A DNA stretch of 64,000 bases from Cellulomonas fimi ATCC 484 (GTDB taxonomy: Bacteria; Actinomycetota; Actinomycetes; Actinomycetales; Cellulomonadaceae), in the NCBI RefSeq assembly GCF_000212695.1, contig NC_015514.1, positions 1,426,001-1,490,000 of the forward strand, written 5' to 3'. The notes below the pieces were generated by a model. The model made no database searches. It had not been told where the DNA came from and saw nothing but the letters and a program-made list of their open reading frames with translations. The position numbers and the translations under genes are program-made. Shown here one piece after another: positions 16,761-24,863 of this stretch. Every line of letters begins with the position of its first letter. Positions within the stretch are counted from its first letter, which is position 1.

Positions 16761-18017
16761 ATGGTCCTTGCCGTCGACGCGCCGCAGACGCCCGACGTCT
16801 GGCTGCACCCCCGGTGGCGGGGGTGGTCGCGCGTCTGGCGCTACCTGCTGGCCGCCGGGCTCGGGTTCTCGCTGTGGACCGCCCAGGTCGCCGCGCTCAC
16901 GGTCCCGGAGATCGCGGGCGAGGCGGCGGTCACGCCGCCCTCGGAGGAGATCGTCGGCGCCGCGATCCTGCTCGACCTCGTCCTGGGCGTCGTGGCGCTC
17001 GCGCTGCTGCCCCTGCGCCGGCGTCATCCGCTCGCCGTGGCGGTCGCGACGACGGCGGCGACCGCCGTGTCGGCGATCGCGATCGGGGCGTCGACGTTCG
17101 CGATCGTGTCGATGGCGACGTGGCGGCGCGGCCGGTGGCTGGTGGTCGTCGGGGCCGTCTGGATCAGCACGACGCTGTACTCGAGCTACCTGCACGTGCC
17201 GACCGTGTGGGGCACCGAGAACAGCACGTCGACGCACCTGACGGACATCGTCGTGGGGGTCGCGATGCTCGCGGTCCTCGTCGGCACGGGGCACGGCATC
17301 GCGACGCGCCGGGAGCTCCTCGCGTCGCTGCACGCGCGCGCCCAGGCCGCCGAGCGTGAGCGCGCCCTGGCCACGGAGGTCGCGCGCGAGGCGGAGCGCA
17401 CGCGCATCGCCCGGGAGATGCACGACGTCCTCGCGCACCGCATCTCGCTCGTCGCGCTGCACGCGGGGGCGCTCGCGTACCGCGACGACCTCACGCGCGA
17501 GCAGGTCGTCGAGACCGCGGGGACGATCGCGGCCGCCGCGCACGCCGCGCTCGCGGAGCTGCGCGACGTGCTCGGCGTGCTGCGCGACCCCTCCCAGCCC
17601 GGCGCCGTGGAACGACCGCAGCCCACGCTCGAGGAGGTCCCGGCCCTGCTCGCCGAGGCGCGCGAGGCCGGCACCGACGTACGCCTCGACACCGACGGGC
17701 TCGACCCCGACGCCGCCCGCGAGCTCGGCGCGTCGATCTCGCGCACCGCGTTCCGGGTCGTGCAGGAAGCGCTGACCAACGCGCGCAAGCACGCCCCGCG
17801 GCAGCCCGTCGAGGTCGTGCTCGCGGGGGAGCCGGGCGGCGACCTGGCGATCGAGGTGCGCAACCGCGCGCTCGTGACCGCGGGGGCCGGGCACCGCCCC
17901 GGGGTCGGCCTGGTCGGGCTGACCGAGCGCGCCACGCTCGCCGGGGGCGAGCTCGAGCACGGCTACCGGTCCGACGGCACGTTCGTCGTGCGCGCACGGC
18001 TGCCGTGGCCGGCATGA
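16761..18017 (+). CDS. NarL-type (HisKA_3) sensor histidine kinase
   Basis: The 418-residue kinase has about four to five membrane spans in the first 180 residues with little extracellular sensor, a short coiled coil (190-212), the HisKA_3 dimerisation motif with phosphoacceptor His221 (IAREMHDVLAHRISL), and a divergent HATPase domain (ALTNARKHA and HRPGVGLVGLTERA). This is the DesK-like actinobacterial architecture. ATG 16761 is chosen because upstream in-frame GTGs give a low-complexity Arg-rich extension, though no clear ribosome-binding site precedes it. Its stop overlaps the response-regulator start by ATGA. The signal and targets are unknown. Confidence 0.9.
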   Translation: MVLAVDAPQTPDVWLHPRWRGWSRVWRYLLAAGLGFSLWTAQVAALTVPEIAGEAAVTPPSEEIVGAAILLDLVLGVVALALLPLRRRHPLAVAVATTAATAVSAIAIGASTFAIVSMATWRRGRWLVVVGAVWISTTLYSSYLHVPTVWGTENSTSTHLTDIVVGVAMLAVLVGTGHGIATRRELLASLHARAQAAERERALATEVAREAERTRIAREMHDVLAHRISLVALHAGALAYRDDLTREQVVETAGTIAAAAHAALAELRDVLGVLRDPSQPGAVERPQPTLEEVPALLAEAREAGTDVRLDTDGLDPDAARELGASISRTAFRVVQEALTNARKHAPRQPVEVVLAGEPGGDLAIEVRNRALVTAGAGHRPGVGLVGLTERATLAGGELEHGYRSDGTFVVRARLPWPA

Positions 18018-18682
18018 CCGCGCCGGTCCGCGTCGTCGTCGTCGACGACGACCCCCTCGTGCGCACCGGGCTGCGGATGATCCTCGGCGGCGCACCCGAG
18101 ATCGAGCTGGTCGGCGAGGCGTCCGACGGTCAGCAGGGCGTCGACGTCGTCGTGCGGACCGCGCCCGACGTCGTGCTCATGGACGTCCGGATGCCGCGCA
18201 TGGACGGGCTCGCCGCGCACCGCCGGCTGCGCGACCTCGGCTCCCGCGCCCGCGTCCTGGTGCTCACGACCTTCGACGCGGACGACCTGGTGCTCGCGGC
18301 GCTGCGGCAGGGCGCCGCGGGGTTCCTGCTCAAGGACACCCCGCCGCCCGACCTCGTCGCCGCGGTCCGGCGGGTCGCCCTGGGCGAGCCGATGCTGTCG
18401 CCCAGCGTGACGTCGCAGCTCATCGCGGCCGTCACGGCGGCGCCCGTCCCGGACCGCCCGCGCGAACGGGCGCGGGCCCTGCTCGCGACGCTCACCGAGC
18501 GCGAGCGCGAGGTCGCCGAGGCCGTGGGCGCGGGGATGTCGAACGCGGAGATCGCGCGCACGCTGCACCTGGGCGTCGCGACGGTCAAGACGCACGTCGG
18601 CAACGTGCTCGCCAAGCTCGACGCGACCAACCGGGTGCAGATCGCCCGCTGGGTGCACGAGGCGGGCGACGAGCGCGCCTGA
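18014..18682 (+). CDS. NarL/LuxR-family response regulator
   Basis: The 222-residue regulator has a receiver with acidic residues Asp11-Asp13 and phosphoacceptor Asp57 (VLMDVRMPRMDGL), the LLKDTPP switch lysine, and a C-terminal LuxR helix-turn-helix (LTEREREVAEAVGAGMSNAEIARTLHLGVATVKTHV). The ATG overlaps the kinase stop by four bases, so the pair is co-translated. A short terminator follows. Neighbours give no clear regulon; the small membrane protein immediately downstream on the opposite strand is one candidate. Confidence 0.95.
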   Translation: MTAPVRVVVVDDDPLVRTGLRMILGGAPEIELVGEASDGQQGVDVVVRTAPDVVLMDVRMPRMDGLAAHRRLRDLGSRARVLVLTTFDADDLVLAALRQGAAGFLLKDTPPPDLVAAVRRVALGEPMLSPSVTSQLIAAVTAAPVPDRPRERARALLATLTEREREVAEAVGAGMSNAEIARTLHLGVATVKTHVGNVLAKLDATNRVQIARWVHEAGDERA

Positions 18683-18687
18683 CGCAC

Positions 18688-18705
18688 GCCCGCGGCGTCG
18701 CGGGC
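18688..18705 (+). terminator. short terminator hairpin after the NarL-type system
   Basis: A perfect 7-base GC stem (18688-18694 with 18699-18705) with a 4-base loop starts six bases after the regulator stop. Confidence 0.55.
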
Positions 18706-18753
18706 AGGTCCGCTCCGCGCCCCGGGGTCGGGCGACCGCGGCGAGCGCCGCCG

Positions 18754-18981
18754 TCAGTCGCCCTCGAGCGCCGGCAGGATCGTCGTCGGGATCGCGAACG
18801 CCAGCGTGACCGCGAGGATCGCGCCGACGAACGTCCAGCGCGTCCAGTCCTCGCCGGTGAACGACACGGCGAACAGCGCGATGCCCGCGGCGAACGACAG
18901 GAACGCGAAGAACGTGCCGACGACACGACCGGCCGACTCCGACCGGTCCTCGTCCCGGGGTGCGATGACCGGGTAGCTCAT
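18754..18981 (-). CDS. small two-span membrane protein
   Basis: This 75-residue product has a polar N-terminus (MSYPVIAPRDEDRSESAG) and two hydrophobic spans (VVGTFFAFLSFAAGIALFAVSF and FVGAILAVTLAFAIPTTIL). AGGAGGTG five bases upstream of the ATG at 18981 is an excellent ribosome-binding site, which supports a real gene despite its size. I do not recognise a family. It lies convergent to the NarL-type regulator and is likely monocistronic. Confidence 0.75.
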   Translation of the reverse strand: MSYPVIAPRDEDRSESAGRVVGTFFAFLSFAAGIALFAVSFTGEDWTRWTFVGAILAVTLAFAIPTTILPALEGD

Positions 18982-19032
18982 GGGGACACCTCCTCGTCCG
19001 CGTCGATCCTGCCCGGGTCCGCGCTCCCCGGC

Positions 19033-19057
19033 CACCGGCGGGGGCCGGTCGCCGGTG
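19033..19057 (-). terminator. terminator hairpin after the AlkA-like gene
   Basis: A perfect 8-base stem (19033-19040 with 19050-19057) lies 17 bases past the glycosylase stop on the minus strand. Confidence 0.55.
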
Positions 19058-19074
19058 CGGCGCGGGCCCGCGGG

Positions 19075-20025
19075 TCAGCGCAGCGGGATCGCCCGGGGCG
19101 AGCGCGGGCCGAACCGCGGCGCGCGCCCGGCCGTCGTCGTCTCGATGAGCCGGACGACGCGCTGCCGGTGCCCGCGCCAGGGTTCGAGCAGCTCGAGCAT
19201 CCCGTCGTCGTCCGTGCGCCGGCCCGTCAGGGCCCACCCGACGAGGTGCGCGAGGTGGAAGTCCCCGACCGAGACGGCGTCGGCGTCGCCGAGCGCCCGT
19301 GACGTCGTCTCGGCGACCGTCCACGGCCCGACGCCGCGCACGGCCAGCAGCCGCCGGCGGGCGTCCGGCAGGGGCATCGTCACCGTCTCGTCGAGCCGGC
19401 GCCCCACGGTCGCGACGCGCTGCACCGTGGACGACCGCTGGTCGTCCACGCCCGCCTGCCGCCACTCCCAGACGGGCAGGTCGCGCCACGTGGACCACGG
19501 TGGCGGCACGCGCATCGTCGCCGGCACCGGCCCGGGGGCGGGCGACCCGTGCCGCGTCACGAGCCGGCGCCACGCCGCGCGGGCGTCGGCGCCGACGACG
19601 CGCTGCTCGAGCACGGCGGGCACGAGCGCCGCGAGGACGTCGCCGCCCGTGGTCAGGCGCAGCCCCGGCACCCGCCGGTGCGCGTCGCGCACCACGGGGT
19701 GCAGCGACGGGTCGAAGCCCGACGGGTCGTCGTGCGCGCCCAGCAGCGCGGGGACCGCGGCGACGGCCCGCTCGGCACCCGGTCCCCAGGCGGCGACGTG
19801 CACGCCGTCGCGCGCCACGGCCAGGCGGCGGGTCGCGGGACCGTCGGGCGTCGCGAGCGCGTGCCACAGCGCACCGTCGGGTGCGGTCCACCAGCAGGGG
19901 TCGCCGGTGCCGCGGCGCAGCGGGGCGAGCGTGCGGCGGACGTCGAGGCGCTCCGCGGGACGGTAGACGTCGGTGCGTCCGGGCGCCTGCGGGCGCGCGC
20001 CGTCGGTCGCGGTGTCCGGGAGCAC
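19075..20025 (-). CDS. DNA-3-methyladenine glycosylase 2 family protein (AlkA-like)
   Basis: The 316-residue protein belongs to the HhH-GPD superfamily of base-excision glycosylases that remove alkylated bases from DNA. The helix-hairpin-helix LLAVRGVGPWTVAETTSRAL and following ADAVSVGDFHLAHLV contain the expected Lys/Asp-type active region, with the Asp in GDFHL as the likely catalytic residue. The N-terminal half (residues 1-110) is a beta-rich domain as in AlkA. GTG 20025 is chosen because CACACT, a -10-like hexamer, lies six bases upstream and no in-frame start is nearer. It is divergent from the DUF72 gene, 51 bases apart. Confidence 0.88.
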   Translation of the reverse strand: MLPDTATDGARPQAPGRTDVYRPAERLDVRRTLAPLRRGTGDPCWWTAPDGALWHALATPDGPATRRLAVARDGVHVAAWGPGAERAVAAVPALLGAHDDPSGFDPSLHPVVRDAHRRVPGLRLTTGGDVLAALVPAVLEQRVVGADARAAWRRLVTRHGSPAPGPVPATMRVPPPWSTWRDLPVWEWRQAGVDDQRSSTVQRVATVGRRLDETVTMPLPDARRRLLAVRGVGPWTVAETTSRALGDADAVSVGDFHLAHLVGWALTGRRTDDDGMLELLEPWRGHRQRVVRLIETTTAGRAPRFGPRSPRAIPLR

Positions 20026-20031
20026 CCGTCC

Positions 20032-20037
20032 AGTGTG
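20032..20037 (-). promoter_or_regulatory. -10 element for leaderless AlkA-like mRNA
   Basis: Read on the minus strand, CACACT ends six bases before GTG 20025. It lies in the 51-base divergent gap, overlapping the promoter region of the DUF72 gene. Confidence 0.45.
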
Positions 20038-20076
20038 CGCCTCCCGGATGCCGGTCGGGGCGTCGGGAGGCACGCT

Positions 20077-20961
20077 GTGCCGGTGACGGTCCGGGTGGGC
20101 ATCAGCGGCTGGCGCTACGCGCCGTGGCGCGGCGTGTTCTACCCGCGCGGCCTCCCGCAGCGCAGCGAGCTCGAGTTCGCGGCCCGGCGGATGACGTCGA
20201 TCGAGGTCAACGGCTCGTTCTACGCGCTGCAGCGGCCCGAGAGCTACCAGCGGTGGGCGGCGGCCACGCCCGAGGACTTCGTCTTCTCCGTCAAGGGTCC
20301 GCGCTTCGTCACGCACATGAAGAAGCTCGCCGACGTGGCGACCCCCGTGGCGAACTTCTTCGCGAGCGGCGTGCTCGCGCTCGGCCCTCGCCTCGGCCCC
20401 GTGCTGTGGCAGCTGCCGCCGACGCTCGGGTTCGACGCCGACCGGCTCGCGGAGTTCTTCGCGCTGCTGCCCCGCTCCACGGCCGCCGCGGCCGCGCTGT
20501 CGGAGCGTCACGACGAGCGGCTCGACGGGCGCGCGTGGACGACGACCGACGCCGACCGGCCGCTGCGGCACGTGCTCGAGGTCCGGCACGCGACGTTCGA
20601 GACGCCCGCGTTCGTCGACCTGCTGCGCGCGCACGACGTCGGCCTCGTCGTGGCGGACACCGCCGGGCGCTGGCCGCTGCTCGAGGACGTCACGTCGGAC
20701 GTCGTCTACGTGCGCCTGCACGGCGACACCGAGCTGTACACCAGCGGGTACGACGACGCGGCGCTGGACCGGTGGGCGATGCGCGTGCGCGCGTGGGCCG
20801 CGGGCGGTGAGCCGCCCGACGCGCGCCGGCTCGGCCCGCCGGCCGGCGCCGCCGACTCCCGCGACGTGTACGTCTACTTCGACAACGACGTGAAGGTCCG
20901 GGCGCCCGTCGACGCGATGGCGCTCGCGGCGCGGCTCGGGCTGCGGGCGGAGGCGGCGTGA
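20077..20961 (+). CDS. DUF72 family protein
   Basis: The 294-residue product is a DUF72 (YecE-like) TIM-barrel protein: it opens VRVGISGWRYAPWRGVFYPRGLPQ, contains TSIEVNGSFYALQRPESY, FSVKGPRFVTHMKKL, LWQLPPTL and near the end VYVYFDNDVKV. The biochemical function of the family is not established. GGGAGG six bases upstream fixes the GTG at 20077. The stop overlaps the STAS-domain gene as GTGA, so the two are co-translated, an uncommon partnership. It is divergent from the AlkA-like repair gene; in some genomes DUF72 genes lie near DNA repair genes, but I draw no conclusion. Confidence 0.9.
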   Translation: MPVTVRVGISGWRYAPWRGVFYPRGLPQRSELEFAARRMTSIEVNGSFYALQRPESYQRWAAATPEDFVFSVKGPRFVTHMKKLADVATPVANFFASGVLALGPRLGPVLWQLPPTLGFDADRLAEFFALLPRSTAAAAALSERHDERLDGRAWTTTDADRPLRHVLEVRHATFETPAFVDLLRAHDVGLVVADTAGRWPLLEDVTSDVVYVRLHGDTELYTSGYDDAALDRWAMRVRAWAAGGEPPDARRLGPPAGAADSRDVYVYFDNDVKVRAPVDAMALAARLGLRAEAA

Positions 20962-21278
20962 GCGGGTCGATCGCGGTCACGTCGGGCGACGGCACGCTGC
21001 GCGTGACGCTGCACGGCGCGGTCGACCTCGGCGTCCGCGAGTCCGCCGCGCCCGTGTGGGCGGCCCTCGCGAGCGGTTCCGGTGCCGTGGTCGTGGACTG
21101 CCGGGACGTGACGTTCCTCGACTCGACCGGGCTGACGGTGCTCGTGCGGCTCGTGCGCGACGCGACCGAGTCGGGCCGGGCGGTCCGCTGGGACGGCGCG
21201 AGCCAGGCGGTGACCGACCTGCTCGAGATGACCGGGGTGGACACCTGGATGCGCGTGCGCGGCGTCGAGGGGATCTGA
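20958..21278 (+). CDS. STAS-domain anti-sigma-factor antagonist
   Basis: This 106-residue protein is a single STAS domain like SpoIIAA/RsbV. The phosphorylatable Ser56 sits in VDCRDVTFLDSTGLTVLV. Such proteins bind anti-sigma-factor kinases when unphosphorylated and so release a sigma factor. The GTG at 20958 overlaps the DUF72 stop by four bases. No RsbW-like kinase or sigma factor is in the window, so the partner must be elsewhere. Confidence 0.9.
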   Translation: MSGSIAVTSGDGTLRVTLHGAVDLGVRESAAPVWAALASGSGAVVVDCRDVTFLDSTGLTVLVRLVRDATESGRAVRWDGASQAVTDLLEMTGVDTWMRVRGVEGI

Positions 21279-21303
21279 CCCGCGGGCCCGGCGTGCGGTG
21301 CGC

Positions 21304-21675
21304 TCAGTGCCCGCGCAGACGCTCGATGAGGCGGCGGTCCCGCTTGGTCGGGCGGCCCGCGCCGCGGTCGCGCTGCGCGACGAGCGCGACGTGCTCCTTG
21401 GGCGGCACCGCGGGGGAGCGGTCGAGGTAGCAGCCGACGGCGACCTCGGCGCCGACGCGCTTGACGACGAGCCGTTGCACGACCACCACGCGCTCGCGGG
21501 CGCCGCCACGGACGTGCACCTCGTCGCCGGGCACGACCTGCGTCGCGGGCTTGGCGCGCTCGCCGTTGACGCGCACGTGACCGGCCCGGCAGGCCGCCCC
21601 CGCGGCCGAGCGGGTCGGGAACAGGCGGACGGCCCACGTCCACGCGTCCACGCGTGCTCGGGTCACCTCGGGCAT
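21304..21675 (-). CDS. S4-domain RNA-binding protein (Hsp15-like)
   Basis: The 123-residue basic protein begins with an S4 domain (VDAWTWAVRLFPTRSAAGAACRAGHVRVNGERAKPATQVVPGDEV) and has a charged C-terminal tail (AGRPTKRDRRLIERLRGH). This matches the Hsp15/YrfH type, which in Escherichia coli binds stalled 50S subunits carrying nascent chains. The ATG at 21675 follows GAGAGT, a -10-like hexamer six bases upstream, and no clear ribosome-binding site, so the mRNA may be leaderless. It is convergent with the STAS gene, 25 bases apart. Confidence 0.92.
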   Translation of the reverse strand: MPEVTRARVDAWTWAVRLFPTRSAAGAACRAGHVRVNGERAKPATQVVPGDEVHVRGGARERVVVVQRLVVKRVGAEVAVGCYLDRSPAVPPKEHVALVAQRDRGAGRPTKRDRRLIERLRGH

Positions 21676-21720
21676 GCCCCGACTCTCTCACGGCGCGACG
21701 CGCCGCGGACGGGCACGGTG

Positions 21721-21741
21721 AAACGCTTCGTCGAAGCGCTT
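21721..21741. promoter_or_regulatory. LacI-type operator palindrome upstream of the secreted esterase
   Basis: A 21-base dyad with arms AAACGCTTCG and CGAAGCGCTT around a central T has one mismatched pair. It contains the AAGCGCTT core typical of LacI-family sugar repressors and lies about 80-100 bases before the esterase start, a plausible promoter position. Confidence 0.55.
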
Positions 21742-21823
21742 GAACTGGCCGCGTCGCGGTGCGGGACCCCAGGCTTCGACGAGGCGGGCCGCGGGTGCCC
21801 GTGACCACGGGAGGACCTCGACG

Positions 21824-22933
21824 ATGACGACGACGCTCTCGCGACGGCTCGCGGGCACGCTGGCCGCGCTGCTGCTCGCGCTCGCCGGTGCGCTCGCGCT
21901 GGCCGGGCCGACGCAGGCCGCGGACCCGGTGCGGATCATGCCGCTCGGCGACTCGATCACCGGCAACCCCGGGTGCTGGCGCGCGCTGCTGTGGCAGAAG
22001 CTCCAGCAGGGCGGCCACACCGACGTCGACATGGTCGGCACGCTGCCCGCGCAGGGCTGCGGCGTCGCGCACGACGGGGACAACGAGGGCCACGGCGGCT
22101 ACCTCGTGACGGACGTCGCCGCGCAGGGACAGCTCGTCGGGTGGCTCGCCGCGACCGACCCCGACGTCGTCGTGATGCACTTCGGCACCAACGACGTGTG
22201 GAGCGCGCGGACCACGCAGCAGATCCTCGACGCGTACACGACGCTCGTGCAGCAGATGCGGGCCAGCAACCCGCAGATGCGCGTGCTCGTCGCGCAGATC
22301 ATCCCCGTCGCCCCGCCGACGTGCGCCCAGTGCCCCGCCCGGACGGCGGCCCTCAACGCCGCGATCCCCGCGTGGGCGGCCGGGATCACGACCGCGCAGT
22401 CGCCCGTCGTGGTCGTCGACCAGGCGACGGGCTGGGTGCCGGCGACGGACACCTCCGACGGCGTGCACCCCGACGAGGACGGCATCGTCAAGCTCGCCGA
22501 CCGGTGGTACCCGGCGCTCGCGGCGGTCCTGGACGGCACGACGCCGACCCCGACGCCCACCCCGACGCCCACCGTCTCGCCCACCCCGACGCCCACCCCG
22601 ACGCCCAGCGTCACGCCGACCCCGACGCCCACGCCCGGCGGGGCCACGTGCACGGCCTCCTACGCGGTGTCGAGCCAGTGGCAGGGCGGCTTCGTGGCGA
22701 GCGTCCGCGTCACGGCGACGAGCCCCGTGTCGTCCTGGACGGTCGCCGTCACGCTCCCCGGCGGCGCCGTGCAGCACGCGTGGAGCGCGACGGCGACGAC
22801 CAGCGGCTCGACCGCGACGTTCGCGAACGCGGCCTGGAACGGCACGCTCGCCGCGGGGCAGCAGGCCGACCTCGGCTTCCAGGGCACCGGCAGCCCGACC
22901 GCCTCGGCGGTCACCTGCACCGCGACCCGCTGA
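21824..22933 (+). CDS. secreted CE3-like SGNH carbohydrate esterase with CBM2 module
   Basis: The 369-residue exoenzyme has a signal peptide (residues 1-32, cleavage near TQAA), an SGNH hydrolase domain (34-240), a Pro-Thr linker (about 240-275) and a C-terminal CBM2 cellulose-binding domain (276-369, CTASYAVSSQWQGGF and the flanking Cys pair). Catalytic residues are Ser44 (GDSITGNPGCWR), the Gly of GHGGYL, Asn in FGTND and Asp/His in DGVHPD. The RIMPLGDSITGNPGCWRALL start is like CE3 acetylxylan esterases, so deacetylation of plant xylan is likely. GGGAGG precedes the ATG by nine bases. The LacI-type palindrome upstream suggests sugar-dependent repression. Confidence 0.9.
   Translation: MTTTLSRRLAGTLAALLLALAGALALAGPTQAADPVRIMPLGDSITGNPGCWRALLWQKLQQGGHTDVDMVGTLPAQGCGVAHDGDNEGHGGYLVTDVAAQGQLVGWLAATDPDVVVMHFGTNDVWSARTTQQILDAYTTLVQQMRASNPQMRVLVAQIIPVAPPTCAQCPARTAALNAAIPAWAAGITTAQSPVVVVDQATGWVPATDTSDGVHPDEDGIVKLADRWYPALAAVLDGTTPTPTPTPTPTVSPTPTPTPTPSVTPTPTPTPGGATCTASYAVSSQWQGGFVASVRVTATSPVSSWTVAVTLPGGAVQHAWSATATTSGSTATFANAAWNGTLAAGQQADLGFQGTGSPTASAVTCTATR
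22541..22637 (+). repeat. Pro-Thr linker coding repeat
   Basis: Degenerate six-base units CCGACG/CCCACC encode the (Pro-Thr)n linker that separates the esterase and CBM2 domains. It is protein-level low complexity, not a regulatory DNA repeat. Confidence 0.85.
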
Positions 22934-22969
22934 CGCCGGCGGTCGCCCGTCGGACGCCCCGGCGGACGC

Positions 22970-23017
22970 ACGACGGCGGCGGCGAGACCTTCCCCGGTCC
23001 CTCGCCGCCGCCGTCGT
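22970..23017. terminator. bidirectional terminator hairpin
   Basis: A perfect 17-base stem (22970-22986 with 23001-23017) with a 14-base loop ends both the esterase gene and the minus-strand DUF2249 gene. Confidence 0.88.
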
Positions 23018-23033
23018 CAGGCGTGCGTGCGCG

Positions 23034-23345
23034 TCAGGCGACGCGCGTGATGCGGACCTGCCAGGCCTCGGGGCCGTCGACGAGGACCTCGGTCTCGATC
23101 GTCGCGCGCTCGGCGAGCTGCGCGAGCAGCGGGCGCGGCAGGTGCGGCGCGACGAGGATCAGCGACTTACCGGGGGCGATCGCCTCGAACGCGCCGAAGA
23201 CGGTCGCGTGGCGGATGGCGTGCGGGATCGCGCGGACGTCGAGGACCGGGTCGGCGGCGTCGTCGTGGCCGCCGCAGCCGCAGCTGTGCCCGGCGGGCTC
23301 GGTGGCGGGGGCGGTGGTGAGGATCTCGACGTTCTCGGCAGCCAT
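23034..23345 (-). CDS. DUF2249 protein of the nitrate-respiration cluster
   Basis: The 103-residue protein has a Cys/His-rich N-terminus (HSCGCGGHDD, residues 20-29) followed by a DUF2249 domain (VLDVRAIPHAIRHATVFGAF, APGKSLILVAPHLPRPLLAQL), a small TusA-like fold often found near denitrification and NO-response genes. AAGGAG six bases upstream fixes the ATG at 23345. It follows narI with a 91-base gap on the same strand and so is probably in, or just after, the nar operon. A redox or NO-linked role is suggested by context only. Confidence 0.85.
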   Translation of the reverse strand: MAAENVEILTTAPATEPAGHSCGCGGHDDAADPVLDVRAIPHAIRHATVFGAFEAIAPGKSLILVAPHLPRPLLAQLAERATIETEVLVDGPEAWQVRITRVA

Positions 23346-23436
23346 GGGGCTCTCCTTCGGTTCGGTGCGGGTGGAGCGGGTCGTGCAGGTCGTGCGGTCG
23401 GGGGACGGGGTCCCGGACGGCCCGGCCGTCAGCGTG

Positions 23437-24195
23437 TCACCGGTGCTCGGCCGGTGCCCCGGGACGTTCGGCCCGTTCCCAGCCGGGGCGCGTGACGCGC
23501 GTCCCACGCCGGGCGTCCCGGGTCCGATAGACGACGTACGGGCGCACCAGGTAGCCCACGGGCGCGGACAGCACGTGCACGAGCCGGGTGAACGGCCAGA
23601 TCGCGAACAGCAGCATCGCGGACAGCACGTGGGCCTGGAACATGCCGGGCACGTCGGCCATGAGCGACGCGTCGGGGCGCAGCGACGCGAGCCCGCGGAT
23701 CCACGGCGCGATCGACCCGCGGTAGTCGTACCCGCCGCCGAGCACCTGGAACAGCACGGTCGCGGCGGTGCCGCAGAGCAGGGTCGTGCCGAGCACGACG
23801 TACATGACCTTGTCGGACGTGCTCGTCGCGCGCCGCACGGCCCCGACGACGCGGCGCCGGTAGACGAGGATCGCGAGCCCGGCGAGCGTCAGCGCCGCGG
23901 CGAGGCTGCCCGCCCACGTGGCGACGAGGTGGTAGGTGTGCTCGTGCACCCCGACGGCCTCGAGCCACGCGCGCGGGACGAGCAGCCCGACGACGTGCCC
24001 GCCGACGACCATGAGGATGCCGAGGTGGAACATCGGCGAGCCGATGCGCAGCAGCCGGCTCTCGTGCACCTGCGACGAGCGTGTCGTCCAGCCGAACTGG
24101 TCGTGCCGGTAGCGCCACACGTGCCCGAGGACGAACACCGCGGCGGCGACGTACGGCACCACGACCCACAGCAGGACGGCGGTGGTGGTCGTCAT
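23437..24195 (-). CDS. narI: respiratory nitrate reductase gamma subunit
   Basis: NarI is the membrane cytochrome b that takes electrons from menaquinol and passes them to NarH. The 252-residue protein has five hydrophobic spans. Heme-ligand histidines are visible in MFHLGILMVVGGHVVG near residues 55-66 and in AHVLSAMLLFAIWPFTRLVH near residues 190-205, the two b-heme pairs. The ATG at 24195 overlaps the narJ stop by four bases. The C-terminal tail is Arg-rich and longer than usual. Confidence 0.96.
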   Translation of the reverse strand: MTTTTAVLLWVVVPYVAAAVFVLGHVWRYRHDQFGWTTRSSQVHESRLLRIGSPMFHLGILMVVGGHVVGLLVPRAWLEAVGVHEHTYHLVATWAGSLAAALTLAGLAILVYRRRVVGAVRRATSTSDKVMYVVLGTTLLCGTAATVLFQVLGGGYDYRGSIAPWIRGLASLRPDASLMADVPGMFQAHVLSAMLLFAIWPFTRLVHVLSAPVGYLVRPYVVYRTRDARRGTRVTRPGWERAERPGAPAEHR

Positions 24196-24863
24196 GCGGG
24201 GACCTCCTGGCGCACGGTGGGGAAGGGCAGCAGCGGCGCGGACAGCCCGACGGTCTCGCCGGGCGGCCCGGACGCGACGAGGTCGGCGAACCGCTGCGCG
24301 GTCGCGTCGTCGACGGCCGGCAGGGTGCGGCACACCGCGTCGAGGACGTGCGCGTACGGGCTCGCGGCGGCGTGCAGCGCCGAGCGCAGCACCTCGAGCC
24401 CCTCGCGGTGCGTCCCGAGCAGCGCGTCCGTGACGGGGCCGGGTGCACGCGCGGACAGCTCGAGCACCGCGGGCAGGTAGTCGGGCAGCTCGTCGTCGTG
24501 CGGCTCGAACCCGCACGCGCGGTACGCCTCGCGGCACGTCACGAGCGCCATCCCGCGCCGCCGGGTGTCGCCCGAGGAGTAGTACGTGAGGTACAGCGCG
24601 CACCGGCGGCGCAGGTCGAACGTCGTGACGTAGTGCGCCTGCTGCTCGGCGAGGTCGAGCGCGTCGACGGCGTCGAGGTGCGCGAGGAACGCCTCGGCGA
24701 CGCCGCGCGGCAGTCCGGCGACCGTGGAGCGCAGGAGCGGGTGGTGCGCGCGGACGTGCTCGGTGGGGTAGTCGAGCAGCATCGCGGCGGCGAGGTGCGC
24801 GAGCGACCGCTCGCCCGTCGTGACCCGGACGGGCTCGAGGAACGGCAGCGAGCGGCGGCTCAT
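24192..24863 (-). CDS. narJ: nitrate reductase molybdenum cofactor assembly chaperone
   Basis: NarJ is a cytoplasmic chaperone of the TorD/DmsD family that holds NarG until the Mo cofactor and Fe-S centres are inserted. The 223-residue helical protein contains the family segment QQAHYVTTFDLRRRCALYLTYYSSGDTRRRG, with the conserved YYxxGDTRxRG. It overlaps narH by ATGA at its start and narI by ATGA at its end, so the three are translated together. Confidence 0.95.
   Translation of the reverse strand: MSRRSLPFLEPVRVTTGERSLAHLAAAMLLDYPTEHVRAHHPLLRSTVAGLPRGVAEAFLAHLDAVDALDLAEQQAHYVTTFDLRRRCALYLTYYSSGDTRRRGMALVTCREAYRACGFEPHDDELPDYLPAVLELSARAPGPVTDALLGTHREGLEVLRSALHAAASPYAHVLDAVCRTLPAVDDATAQRFADLVASGPPGETVGLSAPLLPFPTVRQEVPA

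Noticed and set aside
16761..18682. Calling the NarL-type two-component system NarXL or DosRS
   Set aside because: The kinase lacks a nitrate P-box sensor and lacks GAF domains, so neither name is supported.
22541..22637. Regulatory minisatellite
   Set aside because: It is in frame and codes for the Pro-Thr linker between enzyme and CBM2 domain.
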